DNA of 64,000 nt. It comes from Margaritispora aquatica. Its lineage: Eukaryota; Ascomycota; Leotiomycetes; Helotiales; Discinellaceae. This document shows positions 59,785 to 64,000 of this stretch, one piece after another. Numbering within the stretch: the stretch's first letter is position 1; every line of letters begins with the position of its first letter. Where the stretch lies: the NCBI GenBank assembly GCA_007644065.1, contig VJWN01000023.1, positions 383,434-447,433 on the forward strand, read 5' to 3'. Under the pieces are notes generated by a model. That model was not told where the DNA came from. It saw only the letters and a program-made list of their open reading frames with translations, and did not search any database. A program made the translations under genes and the position numbers.

Positions 59785-60472
59785 GGTGAGCGTTGACGTC
59801 TGACGTCTGATATCGGGCATGGTTGGTGTGTAGCAATGGAAGTGCCCTGGGAACCTGAGGAAAGGGAGGCAGGGTAGGGTGGTTTGGATCAGGGAAGGGA
59901 TAGGTAGGAGGATATTTCCGGATTAGAGGCCCAACATAATATAACATTTAAATACCTCTCCATTTTCCATTCATTAGCTCAGTGAATGACAAACTGTACC
60001 TTCAGGTGAGGGGAGGTTTACCAATCTATTACGTGATGCAAAAACTCCCCAAGAAAGGTCAAAAATACCTTAGTATACCACTCTGTACTTCCTTTTGCTT
60101 CTCCTTGCCTTCATCATGTATCTTTGCACAGGATGAACAAATACAATAGAAGAAAGTTTTCCTATATACACACGGTGTATTATTTGATATTTGATCATCC
60201 TCGCTATCTTCCCACTGAGGTGTACCTTACAGTAAGGTAGTGTTAAAGACCAGGGAAGAAGCCTCGTGGACCTTCCTCGACAACACAATGTCGCAACAGT
60301 CGTATCTTATCAAGAGATACCACTTCTTGTAGAAAGACCTTATGTCAGATGTCAGGAGAACAAGATCATGGCAACCAGAGTCTCCTCCCTCCCTTCTTCT
60401 CGACAGAGGCCCAAAGAGAGAATCAATTCTCCGCTTCATCCACTCGTCGATTAAGAACACATAAAGTGCATC
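59785..60472. promoter_or_regulatory. upstream region of TRK gene with TACCTTAC inverted repeat
   Basis: About 690 bp. A perfect inverted repeat, TACCTTAC-A-GTAAGGTA, lies at 60223-60239, about 230 bp before the TRK start, with weaker relatives near 60000 and 60070. No gene is supported. Confidence 0.4.
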
Positions 60473-62531
60473 ATGCTTCAATACTTCCAATTGGTGATGC
60501 CGAAGAGCATCCGGAATCGGATTCTAAGACCAAACTTCATTCGAATCCATTGGACCTATTTCATCGTCACCTGTCTCTTCTCTTCCGCAATCTTCTGGGC
60601 TTCTTCCAATCCACACGGCAATGTCGCGTACATCGACTCTCTCTTCCTCGTCATTGCGGCCATGACCCAGGCAGGAATGAACACGGTCAACCTCTCGAGT
60701 TTGACCACTTTCCAGCAAGTGATACTGGCCACTCTCATCATCTGCGGCAATCAAATTTCCATTAGTGCAGTCGTGGTTTGGGTGCGCAAGCGAGCGTTCG
60801 AGAAGAGATTTATGCAGGATGCGGCGGAGAAAGAGAGACAGAGGCTAGGGGAGCAGAATGGCCTGTTCACTGATTTGGCAGAGGCGGCGTACAATCAATA
60901 CCTGCAGAGCAAACCGCAGACACTGCATCGTGCCCAGAGTAAGGTAGACCGGCTAAACATATACATCTCTGTTGACGGCCACCAGATAGCTCACATATTC
61001 ATCAACTCCGAAATACTCCCAGTCCTGCACCGATGAAGAGCGAGAGTGAGACCACACCCGAGAAGGCTTCTACGACGGCTGAGGCCAAAACTATCCAAGA
61101 AACTACAGTAGATGAAGGTATTACTCCTGCTAGCAATCAATGGTTCAATCTGCGGAGCGCCAATCCCCTCTTCCATGCTACCGATCGAAATGGACAATTT
61201 CGTGGACTTTCTGCCGAGGAAAGAGAACATGTCAGATGTGTCGAATACCAAGCCGTCAAGCTTCTGGCGTATATCGTCCCGGCATATTTTGTTGTCTTCC
61301 AAATCTTTGGTTGCTTGGCGTTGGCAGGTTACATTGCTCGGGATAGACCTGAAGTTGCAATGGCGAACGAACAGAACCCTTGGTGTGTTTTTCCTAGCAC
61401 ACTTAATTCACTACTGACTGAATCCAGGTGGGTTGGAATCTTCTTCGGAATGGCTGCATTCAGTAATACTGGAATGTCACTGCTCGATCTTAGCACGGTA
61501 TGTACGTCTTGAAATGTCGATATGTGCTAACAAAGAAAGACACCATTCCAAACCTCAATCTATCCATTGATTATCTTCACTATCTTGATGTGGGCAGGCA
61601 ACACTGCGTAAGTGAACAACAAAGAATTAGAAAGCGAGCTAATCAAGTCAGATATCCCGTCTTCCTCCGAGTCTTCCTATGGCTGTCGCTGCGTATCCTA
61701 CCGAAGACACCATCATACCAGGAATGGAGAAGTACCATACAATTCATCCTCAACTATCCTCGTCGTGTCTACACCAATCTTTTCCCAGCTGTTCAAACAT
61801 GGTGGCTTGCTCTTGTGCTGGTAATGCTCAATGGGGTTGACTGGACAGCCTTCGAGCTTCTCAATCGCCACAACCCGGTAGTAACCAGCATTCCATTGAC
61901 CTACCGCATCGTAGATGGTCTCTTTCAGTCCTTTGCTGTTCGTTCAACAGGCTTCTGTGTGATCTCGATTTCTTCTCTGGCCATTGGACTTCAGGCTCTT
62001 TATGTAATGATGATGTACATCTCCGCTTTTCCGGTGGTGATGCTGATGAGAAACTCAAATGTCTATGAAGAAAGATCATTGGGAATTTACGCAGAAGATA
62101 TCCCAAACATTAGCAGTGATACAGATTCGATGACATCCGTTCGCAAGACAAGAATGTTCTTTCTCCGTGAGCAAGTCCAACGTCAACTTGGCCATGATCT
62201 ATGGTTCATCACGATGGGTATGGTTCTTGTGGTCTGGATTGAAACCTCCCGTGTCGTTGCTGATCCTATCAATTATTCTGTCTTCAACATCATATTCGAG
62301 GTTGTCTCGGCGTATGGATGTGTGGGACTGAGTATCGGATATCCTACTGTAGCGTATGCCTTTTCTGGCACTTGGCATACCAGCTCAAAGTTTGTGCTTT
62401 GTGTCATGATGTTGAGAGGAAGACATCGCGGTTTGCCTGTTGAGATTGATAGAGCGATTCAGCTGCCGGGAGATGGCCCGGAAGAGGTTGAAGAGGGTAG
62501 AAGAGGTGATGAGGTGAATTATAGAGTTTGA
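60473..62531 (+). CDS. TRK-type potassium transporter, 626 aa
   Basis: Five exons, 60473..60938, 60986..61382, 61428..61497, 61540..61607 and 61652..62531, are separated by introns of 42-47 bp; all phases agree. The four pore-loop segments with their filter glycines are present in order: TQAGMNTVNLSS, FSNTGMSLLDLS, VRSTGFCVISIS and AYGCVGLSIGYP. The membrane segment ending in LMWAGNTAYPVFLR is typical of fungal TRK proteins. The cytosolic loop between the first and second halves is about 190 residues, much shorter than in yeast Trk1, as in many filamentous fungi. It mediates K+ (and possibly Na+) uptake at the plasma membrane. A charged C-terminal tail ends the protein. Confidence 0.9.
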
Positions 62532-63133
62532 GGGGAGGTATTGTGGGCAAAGGTGGTGGTTTCAGCTGGGCTTGAGGATGTTTTGGACGAGGAATATCAA
62601 CTATTTATGATTGTTGTGACACCCATGATTTTGGAGCTCTCTCTCATGCCTTCACTAGACTCGAAGTATATGTTTATATATCGATGTACGAAATCCCTTT
62701 CAGCTTGGATCTTTGGTTGATGCTTGGATCACATGATTGATACGTTCTCCTTTGTTCTGAGTCAGCATTTGTCGCAAGTGGCAAAGTTCAAGACCAAAAA
62801 GTATATTTATGGTAAAGTGTCGACGCTGCTATAAGCGATTAATCATCTCACACCTGGCCTGGCCTGTCTTATGTTCTCCAGATGAGGTCGGATCATACCA
62901 TCATATTCCTTTTGATCGTTTAATCCCCAACTCCACAACTCCACCTTCACCCCCTCCACAGCGGTTGCATTTCCCCGCCATCTGATTTATCTTCCGGCGG
63001 CTGCACGACATTCAATTCACTTTAAACCTGACCAACTCTACCCCGCAATAACCATCGCACTGCATCTGCATCCAGTATATACTACCACGATCTGCATCAT
63101 ACGCTACCTCTCCTTATAAGTACAGATACAACC
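62532..63133. other. intergenic, promoter of F-box gene
   Basis: About 600 bp. The last 150 bp before 63134 are pyrimidine-rich on the plus strand, as in other promoters here. No gene is present. Confidence 0.45.
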
Positions 63134-64000
63134 ATGAGTCCTAGTCTGACTCTCCCACCTACCGACCTCCTCTCTCTCCCTGATGAGCTGATCATCAAGA
63201 TTCTCACTCACCTTACTCAACCGCGTGATCTGTCCTCACTATGTCTGACCAGCAAACGACTCAACAAGCATGCCGACCCTCTCCTCTACAAAACCATCCT
63301 CTTCAACAAGCCAGCCCACCATCTCAAGTTCTCAGAATCCCTCGCCAGCACGCGTCCTAGAAGGGGCAGTCTCATCCTTAACATGAAGCTGGAGTTCCCG
63401 AGCCTTGGTGGCGAGTTGGGCGAGGTCGTCAGGAAGAGAGAGAGTAGTATGAGTCCTGTGGATAGCTTCAGTTATACAATTAGCACCATGAGTAACTTGG
63501 AGACGCTGGTGATTTCTGTTCCGGCTAGTTTGGCGCATGGGATTGGGCATTTGTTTAATCATCCGTTCGCATTGGCTTGTTTGAAGTGGTGTATGTATTT
63601 TTTTTTATATCACGCCACCTTTTCCTTTCCTCCTCACATCACGATACAACTCAACCTAACGATTGCAGGCTCTCTATTCTACCAATGTGATGACGATGGC
63701 TACTGGGACCTCCAAGAAAACATCCACATCTTCTCCCACCCAACTCTCGAGCACCTCTCCATCCGACGCGCCAAGCTCGATGAGCGTGGCTTTGACTCCC
63801 TCGAAAAGCCAGAAATGACAGGCCTCAAGGAACTGCACTTCACTGATTGCGATATCAACGACGACGCACTCACCGATATCTTGCTCCACCCTGAAGCACT
63901 TCAAGTCTTCAGCATGGTGCAGACCAAACTTGAGCCCGAGCCACCGCTTGAAGAAACCCCCGCTGATGCAGGCGATTACATCTCGGCGCTGAACTCGGCG
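63134..64000 (+). CDS. F-box protein, 5' part, runs off right edge
   Basis: Exon 1 is 63134..63590 and exon 2 runs from 63669 beyond the window; the 78-bp intron (GTATGT, branch CTAAC, acceptor TTGCAG) is free of stops in frame but has all splice signals. The F-box is near the N-terminus: LLSLPDELIIKILTHL, then RDLSSLCLTSKRLNKHA at about residues 37-53. The following region has leucine-rich-repeat character (LEHLSIRRAKLDERGFDSL, LKELHFTDCDINDDAL). F-box/LRR proteins recruit substrates to SCF ubiquitin ligases; the substrate is unknown. The 3' end is outside the window. Confidence 0.8.
   Translation, partial: MSPSLTLPPTDLLSLPDELIIKILTHLTQPRDLSSLCLTSKRLNKHADPLLYKTILFNKPAHHLKFSESLASTRPRRGSLILNMKLEFPSLGGELGEVVRKRESSMSPVDSFSYTISTMSNLETLVISVPASLAHGIGHLFNHPFALACLKWCMYFFLYHATFSFPPHITIQLNLTIAGSLFYQCDDDGYWDLQENIHIFSHPTLEHLSIRRAKLDERGFDSLEKPEMTGLKELHFTDCDINDDALTDILLHPEALQVFSMVQTKLEPEPPLEETPADAGDYISALNSA

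Overview
The window is nuclear DNA from a filamentous ascomycete. Introns are short (mostly 41-108 bp) with GTAAGT/GTATGT-type donors, CTAAC/CTGAC-type branch points and AG acceptors. It carries a Zn2Cys6 regulator, a choline sulfatase, an MscS channel with EF-hand, a TRK potassium transporter and a DUF6606-DUF3638-DUF3645 giant protein. The set resembles Leotiomycetes/Helotiales, but that placement is an impression, not a database result. Most multi-exon models were built by hand, and reading-frame phase was checked at each junction.

Layout. 0-8.3 kb: the 5' part of a secreted-type protein running off the left edge, a secreted orphan, and a 1425-residue protein made of three tandem F-box-like/ankyrin modules. 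9.4-25.3 kb: metabolic and membrane genes (rhomboid protease, choline sulfatase, polytopic membrane protein, MscS channel, Zn2Cys6 factor, amidase). 26-35.4 kb: one five-exon gene for a 3078-residue DUF3638 protein. 36.4-37.6 kb: a small membrane protein and an intron-containing tRNA-Ser(CGA).

37.8-58 kb looks different. It holds genes without clear orthology in my memory, many with nuclear-type features: a C2H2 protein, an 11-exon protein of about 1671 residues with a USP-type deubiquitinase fold lacking its catalytic Cys, a divergently transcribed gene with a stop-containing 12-nt GT..AG segment, a lysine-rich protein with two PIP-box-like motifs, a Cys-rich-tail protein, a double-SAP-motif coiled-coil protein, and two further orphans. 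The left half of this block is more GC-rich by eye than its flanks. 59-64 kb returns to ordinary genes: a small orphan, a TRK transporter, and an F-box protein cut by the right edge.

The best candidates for something undescribed are the triplicated F-box/ankyrin gene, the pseudo-deubiquitinase with its WG-rich acidic tail, and the surrounding cluster of orphan nuclear-type genes. Short inverted repeats of the TACCTTAAGGTA / CCTAGGTAGG type recur in several intergenic regions.
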